The notes under the pieces were generated by a model that searched no databases, had not been told where the DNA came from, and was given only the letters and a program-made list of their open reading frames with translations. Both the position numbers and the translations under genes were made by a program. Positions 53,980 to 64,000 of a stretch of 64,000 bases of DNA are shown here, in pieces; position 1 is the stretch's first letter; each line of letters opens with the position of its first letter. This DNA is from Aedes albopictus. Taxonomy: Eukaryota; Arthropoda; Insecta; Diptera; Culicidae. The DNA lies in NCBI RefSeq assembly GCF_035046485.1, contig NC_085138.1, positions 26,728,878 through 26,792,877 on the forward strand, in the 5' to 3' direction.

Positions 53980-54381
53980 CTAGGGGCAAGACACTGTGCA
54001 ATAGGCCTTTTCATGTGACGTCTTAAATCAGCTGATTTTTCGGGCGTTTGACAGTTCTTCTATGAAGATGACACGTTCGTGTTAGCAGCTGTTGTTCAAG
54101 CTTTGTAAACAAATGCATGCACGGATCTGTCACATGAAAAGGCCTATCGAGAGTAACTCTGAGAAATTCGGAGTAACTCTGTTTGCCCATTTTCACCAAT
54201 GATCGACGAAATTTATTGGAAAACATCCCTAAAACTGCAAGAAAAGCGAGATATCGGGCAATTTTGTTTTGATTTTGCGGTTAATCAGGCAACACCCTAG
54301 TATAAACGGGAGCAGTCCGGAGACATTCTGAGCAACTCTGTGAAAGAAAATGTACTCTCCAGCACAGTGTCTTGCCCCAAG
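53980..54381. mobile_element. GGCAAGACA-family MITE, subfamily 2, with nested element
   Basis: Ends CTAGGGGCAAGACA and TGTCTTGCCCCAAG. Exact 8 bp duplication GTTCAACC at 53972-53979 and 54382-54389. The body is opened at 54003-54145 by another MITE. Confidence 0.92.
54003..54145. mobile_element. 143 bp MITE with AGGCCTTTTCATGTGAC ends
   Basis: Left AGGCCTTTTCATGTGAC and right GTCACATGAAAAGGCCT are exact inverted repeats. AT lies on both sides; by comparison with the intact family body (GCAAACGAGAG) the duplication is 2 bp at most. Confidence 0.85.
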
Positions 54382-54797
54382 GTTCAACCGTGGCGGTCGC
54401 ATCGTTTTTGTTCGAGTTTGACGTTTGCTCACTACCGCCACCTAGTTGGTGGTCGGCCAAACATAGTCTTTTTAGCATTGGGCGAATCCGTGACTATGAT
54501 TTCAATTGACAAATGTTCGAAGTGTTACGTCTGTTTGTCTGTGATTATATGTTTGTTTTACTTAACACTTAAATGTTATTTTCGTTTTTCACCAATTCCC
54601 TTTAACTTGTCAATCTGGTGTAGTGATCAGTCCTGTCACGGTCGCCATGTAGTGTGATTTTTTTTATCTCTGATTAAATAGCCTGTTACTGTTAGAAGTC
54701 AAAATCAAAATAAATTTATTGTCTTCAACAATCTACAACGAGTTCTACAAGCTCATACTGAAGACATCAGAATCACAGATAAATATACGTAACATTC

Positions 54798-55043
54798 CTT
54801 AAGGTAAGATATTTCGCAAACGAAAGCAACTCTGAGAAATTCAGAATTACACTTTCCATCGATGATCGACGAAATTTGTTGAAAGACATTCCCAAAATTG
54901 CAATTTTCATGCAGCACACTTTGCAGTTTGACATTGGTGCCAGATTACACTTTGGTATAAATGTGAGATAATCTGAGGAACTATAAGGAATTTTGAGCAA
55001 CACTTCCAAACACAGATCTTCTCTCGACCTGTCTTGCCCCTAG
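54798..55043. mobile_element. GGCAAGACA-family MITE, worn left end
   Basis: The body matches the family (CGATGATCGACGAAATTTG, TTGACATTGGTGCCAGA) and it ends GTCTTGCCCCTAG. The left end (CTTAAGGTAAGATA) is mutated. Confidence 0.82.
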
Positions 55044-55125
55044 GTTGAGTTATCACTCGTCGCATTTTGTACTAGGTGAAGCTGTCAAACAGTTGCCCAG
55101 CTGTCAAAAGGTGATTTAAAAAAAT

Positions 55126-55200
55126 CAGTAACAAATTTTGAAAACGACGAATAATCAATGGTGTAGCATTGATTATACGTCGTTTCAAAATTTGTTACTG
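55126..55200. repeat. 75 bp inverted repeat
   Basis: CAGTAACAAATTTTGAAAACGACG pairs with CGTCGTTTCAAAATTTGTTACTG around an ATCAATG-type centre. Quoted arms differ by one base. Confidence 0.75.
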
Positions 55201-55693
55201 AAATGTTCTTTGAAATGTCGTATAAATAAATAAAATCTATATTTTTTTTTAAATTTAAAAACTTTATTGAAGAAACGAAAAACTTAACATTTGAGAAACA
55301 CTGCAGCGCATGGCTATGGCGGAGTGTGCTAGTGGGAAATTCGTGCGTGCGTGTCTTTCTGCACGATGGCGGCAAGTTGTGCTTGACCAGTTCAGTTTGG
55401 TTAGCATTTTGCGATCCACTACCGATGGATGCCTGATTGTTCGAGTTCGGCGATCGTCAACGATGCTGCGTGGGTTGTGTAAAATTTCGATGATGGCGTT
55501 TCGCGTCTTGTTTTTTCACAAAAATAGAAAATTTTCTTCTTGAAATGTTGATTGCTATAGTCGTTGTTACTTCCTACCACCATCACCGGCTTGCCATCCA
55601 TATGTGGTCCACATACAAATGGACGTAATACTATAATTATTCCAATCGTACACCGCTCCAACGGTCAATTTGAATATTTCGTATAGTTGACCC

Positions 55694-55949
55694 CTTGTGG
55701 CAAGACAGATCTAACGAGAGAAAATCTGTGTTCGAAGTGTTGCTCAGAATTCCTCACAGTTCCTCATATTATCTCCCATTTATACACAGTGTGACCTGGC
55801 ACCAATGTCAAACTGCAAAGTGTTGCGTGTGCTGAATGAAAATTGCAGTTTTGGGGTTGTCTTTCAACAAATTTCATCGATCATCGATAAAAAAGAGTAA
55901 ATCCGAATTTCGCAAAGTTACTCTCGTTTGCACAGTGTCTTACCCCTAG
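55694..55949. mobile_element. GGCAAGACA-family MITE, reverse orientation
   Basis: Starts CTTGTGGCAAGACAGATC and ends GTGTCTTACCCCTAG with the family body between. No target duplication seen. Confidence 0.84.
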
Positions 55950-56429
55950 AAACAATCTTAGAAAACAATTAGAAAATTTTCAGATCACAAGATAATTTAA
56001 TCGAAATGTGAATTATTTTCCAGTTTCAAAACTTTCATAAAACAGGTACTCAATCTGACAAAATGGTCGTCTTTGGGTCGTTTATTATTGGCAAATGCGT
56101 TCATCTCCCGGTTCCATTTTCCCTACCTATACGATTCACGACATTAGTTGGCGGCGACATATGTTTTTCACTGGTTGTAACTAGTTTGCACTGACCCGAT
56201 TGAGCGAGAGAAATGCCATACACAGAACAGTAAACGCACGGACAAACGGATACAAAACACTTTTAGATTAATAATGGTCGGCAGTTCAACGCTCATTTCA
56301 TTAGATTTTTAACGCTATTCTTTTCAATGATATTGCCGTGCCTTCTTTGTTGCTTGAAACAAAGTAATATGGTATCTTGAGGCAATAAGACACTGTGAAA
56401 ACGAAATCAACCTTGAGAAATTCGGAGTG

Positions 56430-56525
56430 ACTCTTTTTACCGATGATCGACAAAATTTGTTGGAAGACATCCCCGAAACTGCAATTTTCATTCAGCACAC
56501 GCAACACTTTGCAGTTTGACATTAT
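56430..56525. repeat. 96 bp target duplication, left copy
   Basis: Identical base for base to 60120-60215 by inspection, starting ACTCTTTTTACCG and ending GACATTAT. It lies inside the host MITE on both sides of the LINE. Confidence 0.88.
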
Positions 56526-56779
56526 CAGGTATCAGAAGGCCGGCTCCAGAGGCACGTTATCCTCCATTTGGGACATTTGTGCCATCGCCAAAATAACAGC
56601 CTATTTCATCATCTACCTGAGGGAAAAGGAAGGAAAAAGGATTTGGATGGGGATAGGGACAGGTAGGGAAATAGGAAAAAAATACCCTGGAAGAGGGTAC
56701 TAACGCACAAGCGTACCACAATGGGTTCAAACAGCGCCCTGAAAAGGGCACTGTAATAACGCATAAAGCGAAATAGAGC

Positions 56780-57852
56780 CTATAGCTCTTTACCACAGCG
56801 GGTTAAGAACAACAGAATATCCTGAAGATTCAGGTTTCTGAAGTCAGTTTCACTTAATAAGTGTTTACCGAATACTCGGAAACGCAGTTGCGCGAAAACT
56901 GGACAGTTGCATATCAAATGATACGAAGTTCCATAATCGGATTCACAGCTATCACAGGCAAATGAATCAGCTTGCTGAATATTCGCCATGTGATAGCTGA
57001 GTCGGCAGTGGCCAGTCAATGCTTTGACCAGAATGCTGCAATTCTGCTTAGACAGATTAGTTAGATACTTCGCCACCCGTAGAGTTGGCTCAGCACTATA
57101 CAATTTGGTTTGACGACATGACTCCAAACTATTCCAATATTGTCTGTGTTGAGTGACAGCCCAGGTGTGAATCTGAAGCTTAATCCAACACTTCGATATC
57201 GGAATAGCTGGCTCAGGGCCAATGAAGTCATGTGATGCTCCAGAGCGAGCTAACTCATCAGCCAATTCATTTCCAGCGATGGAAGAATGACCAGGTACCC
57301 ATAGAAGGTGAACAGCGTTTGCTGAATTCAGCTCCTCGATTTGAGTTCGACAAGCGATAACTATCTTCGACCTGGAGTTGGCCGAAGCAAGTGCTTTAAT
57401 AGCAGCCTGGCTATCTGAACAGAAGTATATTACTTTGCCCATTACGTGCTGCTGAAGTGCTGATTGCACTCCGCACATAAGAGCAAAGATTTCGGCCTGA
57501 AAAACGGTACAGTGTCTACCAAGTGAATAAGACTGATACAGCCTTAGCTCACGAGAATAAACACCAGCACCTGCTCGACCTTCGAGAAGGGAGCCATCAG
57601 TGTAACATACGATGCCGTCTGAAATACTTCTTTCCAGATAACCAGATGTCCACTCTTCCCGGGAAGGGAATTTCGTGGAAAATGTCCTATATGGAAAATT
57701 ACAAGCAATTGTAAGATCACTTGGAGCAAGGACAATTTTGTCCCAATTCACCAAAAGTGGAAACAACGAGGTGTGTGTTGAACTGCGGTTCACAGGAGTT
57801 TCCTCTAGTAGACCGAGTACCCGTAACCGGTAAGTGCAAGAAAGGGCTTCTT
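56780..57852 (-). pseudogene. LINE RNase H and C-terminal region
   Basis: YTDGSLLEGRAG, VFQAEIFAL, YFCSDSQAAIKAL and LLWVPGHSSIAGNELADELA are the RNase H catalytic motifs (D, E, D, D). They are followed by a tail with CDSCESDYGTSYHLICNCP, a likely zinc-binding element. The open frame itself is intact to GKEL-stop, but its upstream end is cut off from the RT by the SINE at 57853-58282. Joining EALSCTYRL across the SINE restores a continuous sequence. Confidence 0.85.
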
Positions 57853-58282
57853 TTTTATTCTTAATCACTTAACCTAATTTACAGTTCTATTGTCCACTGG
57901 GGCACTGCGTGAGCAATTTCAATTGACAGCTGCACTTACATTTTGTACAGCGCCTAGATTCTATTCTACTTTATCGAACTGGTTGCCTTTCTGCTGCTTT
58001 CACTTTTTCTACTTTATACCTAGTAGAATGATGAGCACAAGGATGATGATGGATGGCCGTTGTTCCTTTTCAGTCCGATTGGGGGTCCATTATGAATAGC
58101 AGTTTGCCGATGTCCAGGTATCCGGGTTCGTTTGAGCCATGGGGCTCAGAAGAGGGTCAGTGTCAGCTGCTCTCGGGGGAAAAGCAACTGACGAAAAATT
58201 GCAAGTGCCGGGGCTGGGAATCAAACCCATGACCATCCGCATATGAAGCGAACGTGTGACCAACTACGCCACGGGCCCCGGC
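57853..58282 (-). mobile_element. tRNA-derived SINE (Feilai-like), 430 bp, 13 bp TSD
   Basis: On the minus strand it begins GCCGGGGCCCGTGGCGTAGT: A-box TGGCGTAGTTGG, then CATATGCGGATGG, then B-box GGTTTGATTCC, and it ends in AATAAAAAA. Flanked by exact 13 bp duplications GAAAGGGCTTCTT at 57840-57852 and 58283-58295. It is inserted in the LINE between RT and RNase H, so it is younger than the LINE. The Feilai name is by resemblance from memory. Confidence 0.88.
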
Positions 58283-58295
58283 GAAAGGGCTTCTT

Positions 58296-60119
58296 GTTTG
58301 AGATGAATGTGTAGTGGGGCAACGTCAAAGAGAACTTCTAGCGCTGCCGTAGGAGTTGAAGAGAACACTCCACACATCGCCATTAAGCACATCCTTTGGA
58401 GATGGCCTAATTTTGATTGGACCGTTCTCACTTCACCCTTTTGCTACCACACAAGACATCCATAAGCCAATATTGGCCGAACCACAGTTGTGTAAATCCA
58501 TTTGATATACTTGGGTTTTAGACCCCAAGTTGTACCAAAAGTACGCCGGCATTGCCCGAAGGCCATACAAGCTTTCTTGATTCTGAACTCAATGTGAGGT
58601 GTCCAGGAAAGCTTGGAATCAAGAATGACTCCAACGTACTTTACCTGTTCAGTCACATCGATTTCAGAATCAAAGAGACGCAAAGGTCGAACGCCATTAC
58701 GGTTTCGCCTTTCCGTGAAAAGAACAATAGATGTTTTACTCGGATTAACCGAAAGGCCATATTGGCGACACCAACCCTCAACTACCTGAAGGGCGTTTTG
58801 CATCAGGTCGAAAAGGGTGCTGATGCACATACCAACTAACAATGTTAGATAGTCGTCGGCAAAACCATAAGTAGGAAAACCGCTATTATTGAGTTACCTC
58901 AATAGCGTATCTGCTACGAGATTCCACAAAAGCGGTGATAAGACTCCCCCTTGGGGGCACCCACAAACACTCAATTTCCTAATCCCTGCTAGACGCAATG
59001 TCGAGAAGAGATATCGGTTTTTGAGCATTTGGTGAATCCAATTGGAAATCATTGGAGATATACCATGACTCCGTGCGGCTTCCAATATGGCATCGAAAGG
59101 CACGTTGTCAAAGGCACCCTCGATATCTAAGAAAACACCCAAACAAGATTGCTTTTGAGCGAATGCTTTCTCGATATCGTAAACAACCTTGTGTAAAAGA
59201 GTCACAGTGGACTTACCAGATTGGTAGGCATGTTGGTTCACATGAAGAGGCACGTTGGCCAGATGAACATCACGGATGTGATGATCCACAATGCGTTCTA
59301 AGCATTTCAGAAGAAAAGAGGTCAAACTGATAGGTCTGAAACTCTTTGCTTCTTCATACGACGCACGACCCACTTTCGGAATAAACTTTACAGTAATATC
59401 CCTCCAGGATTTGGGAATATACCCTGTAGCAAAACTGCAAACAAGTAGTTTTTTCAAAACATGTTTGAAATAATCAAATCCCTTCTGAAGCAAAATAGGA
59501 TAAATCCCATCTGCCCCAGGAGATTTGAAAGGAGCAAAGCTATTAAGAGCCCACTCAATCGATTCTATAGTTACAATACTCCGAGCCGAAGCTAAAGAAT
59601 CATAACTACAAGAAAAGACATCAGGATCATCCGAAGATGTAATATCCACACATCCAGGGAAGTGTGTGCTGAATAAGCATTCCAGAACTTTCTCATCAGA
59701 GGAAGTCAGATCGCCATTTGGCAAACGAAGTTCGTTCACCCGGAAATCCTTAGATTTCGCAAGGATTTTGTTTAACCGACTGACTTCACTCAAGCTGGAA
59801 ACATTTGTACAAAGGTTTTTCCAGCCGGATCGTTCAGCAGACCGGAGAGCTTTCCTGTAGGCCTTGCGAGCCGACCTGAAAGCCTCCGAACCAGCCGAAC
59901 GTCGTCTGTTCCAACTCTTTCTACATTGTTTCCTGAGTTCCGCCAGATCAGAGTTCCACCAAGGGGTTCCTCTTGTGATCTTCACAAACCGTAGAGGGCA
60001 TGCTTCTTCAAAAGCTTCCATGATGAAGGTCGTTGTAGTATCAACGGCATCATCTAAATCACTTGGAGTGTCAATGGATGGTGAATATCCATGAAATTTG
60101 GCTGCAACCAAATCAGTAT
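58296..60119 (-). pseudogene. LINE reverse transcriptase, with in-frame stops
   Basis: From about 60111 downward: a linker, then RT motifs SFAPFKSPGADGIYPILLQK, SWRDITVKFIPKVG, FRPISLTSFLLKCLERIVD, GVFLDIEGAFDNVPF, CPQGGVLSPLLWNLVAD. A TAA stop at 58894-58896 lies in frame, followed by YGFADDYLTLLVG (active-site ADD at 58852-58863) and VKYVGVILDSKLSWTPHI, then a TAG stop at 58444. The frame is the same on both sides of the first stop. Non-functional. Confidence 0.87.
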
Positions 60120-60215
60120 ACTCTTTTTACCGATGATCGACAAAATTTGTTGGAAGACATCCCCGAAACTGCAATTTTCATTCAGCACACGCAACACTTT
60201 GCAGTTTGACATTAT
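60120..60215. repeat. 96 bp target duplication, right copy
   Basis: Identical to 56430-56525; it continues to the right as the host MITE (GGTGCCAGATCACAC). Confidence 0.88.
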
Positions 60216-60235
60216 GGTGCCAGATCACACTTTGG

Positions 60236-60666
60236 CAAGGCAGATCTAACGAGAGAAAATCTATGTTCGAAGCAGGGGGAGCGACACTAGTTTTGCCAAG
60301 CCGAAAAACCTCAAAAAAAAAGCTGAAAAAGCCCAAAAATAGTCGATTAAACCCGCAAAAATTGTGCGGGTTTTACCGGGTTTTTTTCGACTTTATTCGG
60401 CTTTTCTGGGGTTTTTCGGCTTGACAAAACTAGTGTCGCTCCCCCCGTTCGAAGTGTTGCTCAGAATTCCTCACAGTTCCTCAGATTATCTCCCATTTAT
60501 ACCAAAGTGTGATCTGGCACCAGCGTCAAACTGCAAAGTATTGCTTGTGCTGAATAAAAATTTCAGATTTAGGGATGTCTTTCAAAAAATTTCGTCGATC
60601 ATCCATATAAAGAGTAACTTCGAATTTCTCAGAGTTGCTCTCGTTTGCACAGTGTCTTGCCTCTAA
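60236..60666. mobile_element. GGCAAGACA-family MITE inserted in its own family
   Basis: Starts CAAGGCAGATCTAACG and ends GTGTCTTGCCTCTAA, inverted relative to the surrounding copy, which resumes at GGTATAAATGAG. It carries the 60273-60446 element inside. Confidence 0.8.
60273..60446. mobile_element. 174 bp hAT-like MITE with CAGGGGGAGCGAC ends, 8 bp TSD
   Basis: Left CAGGGGGAGCGACACTAG and right CTAGTGTCGCTCCCCCC are inverted repeats, continued inward by TTTTGCCAAGCCG / CGGCTTGACAAAA. Flanked by GTTCGAAG at 60265-60272 and 60447-60454. Confidence 0.92.
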
Positions 60667-60758
60667 GGTATAAATGAGATAAAAACATGAGGAAATGTGA
60701 GAATTTCTGAACAGCACTTCGAACACAGATTCGAACGTTAGACCTGTCTTGCCCCTAG

Positions 60759-63206
60759 TATGGTACACTAAAAATAGTCTAAATATCGGAAAAGTTTCAC
60801 TCGTTTATCTGTGACTTGGAATGCTAGTGAAAAACAAATCGAAATGTTTAACCACACAAAGACGTCAAATTATTTTTAGCACAACGGTCGCATTACTCAA
60901 CTCAATAATAAAGCGTGTGAAGATGAAACGATACTGTTTTATACACATACATGGCACCCTTTCGAGTGACATATGCCACGTCAAATGATCACCAATAATG
61001 CCATCGTTCACAATATGGCGCAGGTAAACAATAGTCGCATCAGACATATCAGTGACATTTTCGGGCAGCTGAGAAGGTCTATTTCTGGACACGAACCGCT
61101 TCCCGTCGCCGTCTGCGCGCTGCAGCAAACATTCACAAACTTGGCAGTGAAATATCAAAACATTTGCAAAATACACGGAGACATAGCGAAAGCGAATGCC
61201 AAGATCGCGAGGCGGCGCGATCGGCGCCGCCATGCCGTCGCCATCTTTATGCCTTTTTTAATTGATGCACGGCTGTACAGTAAGCAGGGCAGACAGCCAT
61301 ATCGTTTGTTGTGATATGACGTTCGCCCGGGAGATGGCAGCAGTAAATTACATCGCGATAATAGGTCTAATGGCATGACCTCTATTGCGCGGGAAGATTA
61401 TCCAGTGCAGTGGTTGAACGCGTAACGACTCTTTGTCGAAGCGGATTGCTGCGGTGTTCTAGTAGCCGCCTGCACTTCTGACCTCAATCACGCGCCTGCT
61501 TGGATTACTGGTTTCCAAGGAAACCGATCCCGATTGCGTCGATTGTTTAAACGAGGAAGCATCCTCAACGACAAACAGCGACCTTCCGTTTAGCCGGGGG
61601 AAATTCCTGTACGGTTCGCTTCGAACAATGGGTTCGATGGAACGTGAAGGTTCATACTCTCGGTTGAAGGCCATACCGGAACGATTAATTTGAAGGATTG
61701 TTTGGATCAAAGCATAGAGGTATACCTCTACCGCCTTCTCTTCTAAAATTAAATCTGCAAAATTTCTCTGTCACCAGAAAGGAATTCAGTCTGGGTGTCG
61801 CCTTGGCTAATTGTAGCAGGTCGGACATCGTTCGTCCGCGATGTAAGCAAAGGAAATCACGAACGGACTAACGAATAATGATTGCCGTTTTGATGTGATG
61901 GGTCTGATGAAAACGGTAACCACATACTGTTTAACAACATAGCTGCAAATAATGGGAAGACAAAATTATACGGTTTTATGGTTCATCCTGGTGCAGAGAA
62001 ATGTTCGTTTGTCAAGCCGAATTACAAGTCGTTTCGAGCAGCGGAATGGATTTTCGCAACAGGCGTCTGGGCAGTAAAATTGGCAATCTTTGCAGTATAT
62101 CATATGTTATGATAATCACTATGTTAGTTTCAACCCAACGAACATTTGTGCTTTATAAGAGTGGAACAAACCACTCTTAAGCAAACTTTAGCTTAAGAAA
62201 CTATTGTTCAGCTACTTCTGTTTCTTGGGAAGGTTAGTTTTTAGCTCCTTGAAATCTTCTTCTTGAAAAAGCTTAAAATAAGTGCCTAAAATAAAAATGA
62301 AGACCCAGATGAAGACCGAAACTTAAATAATAAACAAAAAAAATCTGGCGTTCAATTTGAATAGGTCGAATCTACATAGGAATCACAGCAAACTTACGAC
62401 CTATTCAAATCGAACGCCTGAAATACTAAAATTATAAAATGAGGACTAAAAACAAAAAAAAGGGTACTGAAAACTAAAAAGAAATTGTATTGCTGTCACT
62501 TTGTTAAAGTCATATACGGTGGCGCCATTGTTGTAATGCGGTGAGTGCTAAAAACGTTTGCTTTAATGATCGAATATTTCTAGACAGGCTGTTGCATGAT
62601 GGATGACTGCACGCACAGCTGTCATGCAGAATTCGATCGCCACAGCCTACTGAATGCTGACGATCTGATCCTGGTCACCCACAGATGCGCGGGGTGGGCG
62701 ATACTGACAGTGATCTATTTTCAGGATAAATCCCGCGGGATAAACAAGTTGTTCGTTTGGCCATAAACATCAACGCCGCCGCAGCGGCAACTGTGGCCGA
62801 TTGACGCACATGGACGGACCATGGGCGTTAAGAACAAGCCTCTGGTCGAATTGGCGTCGCGGTTGCCGTGACCGTCACCGACTGTGACTGGTACTAACAA
62901 CAATAATGGTCATACATCTGCTGCCATAGATCTGCTGGTCGTCGGTGATGTGGCTTTTGTTTTGATATATGCAACATGCGTCAATTCACTTTGATACACG
63001 TTGCTGATATATTAGCGATGTAGAAAAGATCTGAAATAGATCAACTCTGTGGAAGGTCGAGATCAAATACAAAAAAAAAATTCAGGAAACCACGATCAGA
63101 CGATTATCAGAAAATTTCGTATCATTGAATTACTTGCGCTCTGAAACAACCTTAGAAAACTTCCACGTCTCAGCCGTCTCAGCCTCCGTAAATGATTCCT
63201 CTGAGA
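60759..63206. other. Repeat-poor, locally GC-rich stretch without a recognised gene
   Basis: It lacks the MITEs that crowd the neighbouring sequence. Open frames of 83-122 codons exist on both strands around 60865-61314 and 61459-61710, but none has a domain, signal peptide or splice structure I can name. It could be the flank, regulatory region or UTR of a gene outside the window. Confidence 0.4.
62347..62418. repeat. 72 bp inverted repeat
   Basis: GGCGTTCAATTTGAATAGGT pairs with ACCTATTCAAATCGAACGCC (one mismatch) around a loop of about 30 bases. Confidence 0.75.
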
Positions 63207-63263
63207 AATTCTAACTTACTTTATCGATGATCGACGAAATTTGTTGAAAAACATCCCCAAAAC
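63207..63263. mobile_element. GGCAAGACA-family MITE fragment
   Basis: Matches the inner part of the family (GAGAAATTC, CGATGATCGACGAAATTTG, ACATCCCCAAAAC). It is cut on the right by the hAT-like CAGTGAA MITE. Confidence 0.7.
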
Positions 63264-64000
63264 CAGTGAATCAAAATTCAACCATCGCGCAACAATAATG
63301 ACAATGTCGCATTTTTGTTGCGACAAAACAACCCATGCGACATAAGTTTGTCCCAACTTGAAAATAATGGGATTAACACACGGATTAACATCGTACACCA
63401 CGAGTTTAAACATTTTTAAGCCTTGCATTGCGATTTTCGAACGGTAACTTCGAGTCGGTAAACACTGCAACTCTGGTGAAGCTCTATCATTAAACAGTTT
63501 CGACTTTGGGTTAGTAATAATAGGGTCCTAAAATGAAAAATATTTTCCCGGTTTTGCTGTATAACACGAAGGGCATGCTTTTTCTGATATCAATGGTAAT
63601 TTTTCCGAACTTAAACAATGACAGAATAGTTAATAAACTCGAAAATAAAATAATGATGAGCAGGTCTTGTTTGACATTCGCGGTCAACCTTGACATAACG
63701 AAAGTGAAACGGTGGGATGCACAAGACATCACATTGGCTCACTTTTGACAACAAATGCTCCTGTTTGACATACACGGTAAACAAAATTTACCCAAAATTG
63801 AGTATCAAACAAGGAGTGTTGCAAAAAATATTAAAATTTTTGAAAATATATTTTATGGGCTTTACCCTTGGCTTTACCTAATAGAAATACTTGAAAAATG
63901 AGTAAACATGTCGTTTTAATCAATGCTTGATCGAATTATGCAGAAATTGAGATAGGCCTTTAGGAGCCTATTGATTATTCACGAGTTTAAAAGTACGCAA
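63264..64000. mobile_element. hAT-like CAGTGAA MITE, third copy, cut by the window end
   Basis: Starts CAGTGAATCAAAATTC and matches 15354-15775 to GTTAGTAATAAT. It is then interrupted by the element at 63522-63969 and resumes ATTGATTATTCACGAG to the end of the window. Confidence 0.85.
63522..63969. mobile_element. 448 bp element with AGGgTCCTAAA ends, nested
   Basis: Ends AGGGTCCTAAA and TTTAGGAGCCT are imperfect inverted repeats. AT is present on both sides; comparison with the intact copy near 15594-15606 shows that only AT was duplicated. No transposase. Confidence 0.75.

Larger units (their letters stand above)
56526..60119 (-). mobile_element. 5'-truncated non-LTR retrotransposon (LOA/R1-like), 3.6 kb
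   Basis: Covers the RT and RNase H parts of ORF2 on the minus strand. Endonuclease and ORF1 are absent because of 5' truncation. The RT, a further RT piece and RNase H are separated by in-frame stops and a SINE. There is no poly-A tail at the 56526 end. Flanked by an exceptionally long 96 bp target duplication. A LOA-type assignment rests on the combination of RT with a C-terminal RNase H. Confidence 0.87.
56376..60758. mobile_element. GGCAAGACA-family MITE split by a LINE and by a sister MITE
   Basis: The left part (56376-56525) and right parts (60120-60235, 60667-60758) together make one family member ending CTGTCTTGCCCCTAG. It is opened by the LINE 56526-60119, whose 96 bp target duplication repeats part of the MITE, and by an inverted family copy at 60236-60666. 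Confidence 0.85.

Noticed and set aside
54515..54540. Possible further CACAGACAAACAG MITE end (CGTCTGTTTGTCTGTG)
   Set aside because: Only one short end matches; no partner end or 7 bp duplication was found.
60865..61314. Opposed ORFs of 122 and 113 codons
   Set aside because: No recognisable domain, no splice context and full overlap on opposite strands. Kept only as part of the unassigned region.
1..64000. Endogenous viral element
   Set aside because: Reverse transcriptase, Gag and integrase fragments all fit copia or non-LTR retrotransposons; no viral polymerase, nucleoprotein or glycoprotein motif was seen.

Overview
The window looks like a piece of a culicine mosquito genome, most likely Aedes. 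The reasons are one conserved host gene split over about 25 kb by very large introns, and a dense nest of MITEs, foldback elements, tRNA-derived SINEs, R1/LOA-type LINE remnants and Ty1/copia remnants. No bacterial gene organisation, CRISPR array, rRNA or recognisable endogenous virus was seen.

The only well supported host gene is Nxf1 (Drosophila small bristles), the general mRNA export receptor. It is on the minus strand, with six coding exons from ATG at 38586 to the stop at 13905. All splice sites can be read directly (GT donor, AG acceptor) and the phases join without a break into 647 codons: Arg-rich N terminus, RRM, leucine-rich repeats, NTF2-like domain and a C-terminal UBA/TAP-C domain. 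Its exons of exactly 110 and 37 nt flank a 3.4 kb intron, the arrangement I recall as the conserved cassette-intron block of NXF genes.

Layout. 1-2.3 kb: AT-rich, no gene. 2.3-4.4 kb: scrambled copia pieces with a MITE. 4.9-7.6 kb: a large foldback with two nested MITEs. 7.8-8.9 kb: three MITEs. 9.0-12.3 kb: copia remnants, one split by an 898 bp miniature LTR element (TRIM). 13.9-38.6 kb: Nxf1, with introns holding SINE-like sequence, hAT-like MITEs, GTGA-rich degenerate arrays, a copia remnant (19.4-21.7 kb), an R1-type LINE remnant (29.8-31.4 kb) and several small elements. 39.2-45.3 kb: a nest of elements duplicated in tandem. One copy carries three insertions that the other lacks, giving natural filled/empty site pairs. 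45.7-46.8 kb: degenerate CCTGGAGGAATTCC array. 47-56 kb: many MITEs. 56.4-60.8 kb: a MITE split by a 5'-truncated LINE with a 96 bp target duplication; the LINE itself holds a SINE. 60.8-63.2 kb: repeat-poor sequence with no recognised gene. 63.2-64 kb: a hAT-like MITE cut by the window edge.

The most notable mobile-DNA observations are these. (1) Two TRIM-like LTR elements (898 and 1432 bp) share a primer-binding-like sequence and both carry arrays of about 65 bp double-hairpin units. (2) A group of MITEs with CACAGA ends makes 7 bp target duplications in all four complete copies. (3) A repeat-within-repeat history can be ordered from exact target duplications.
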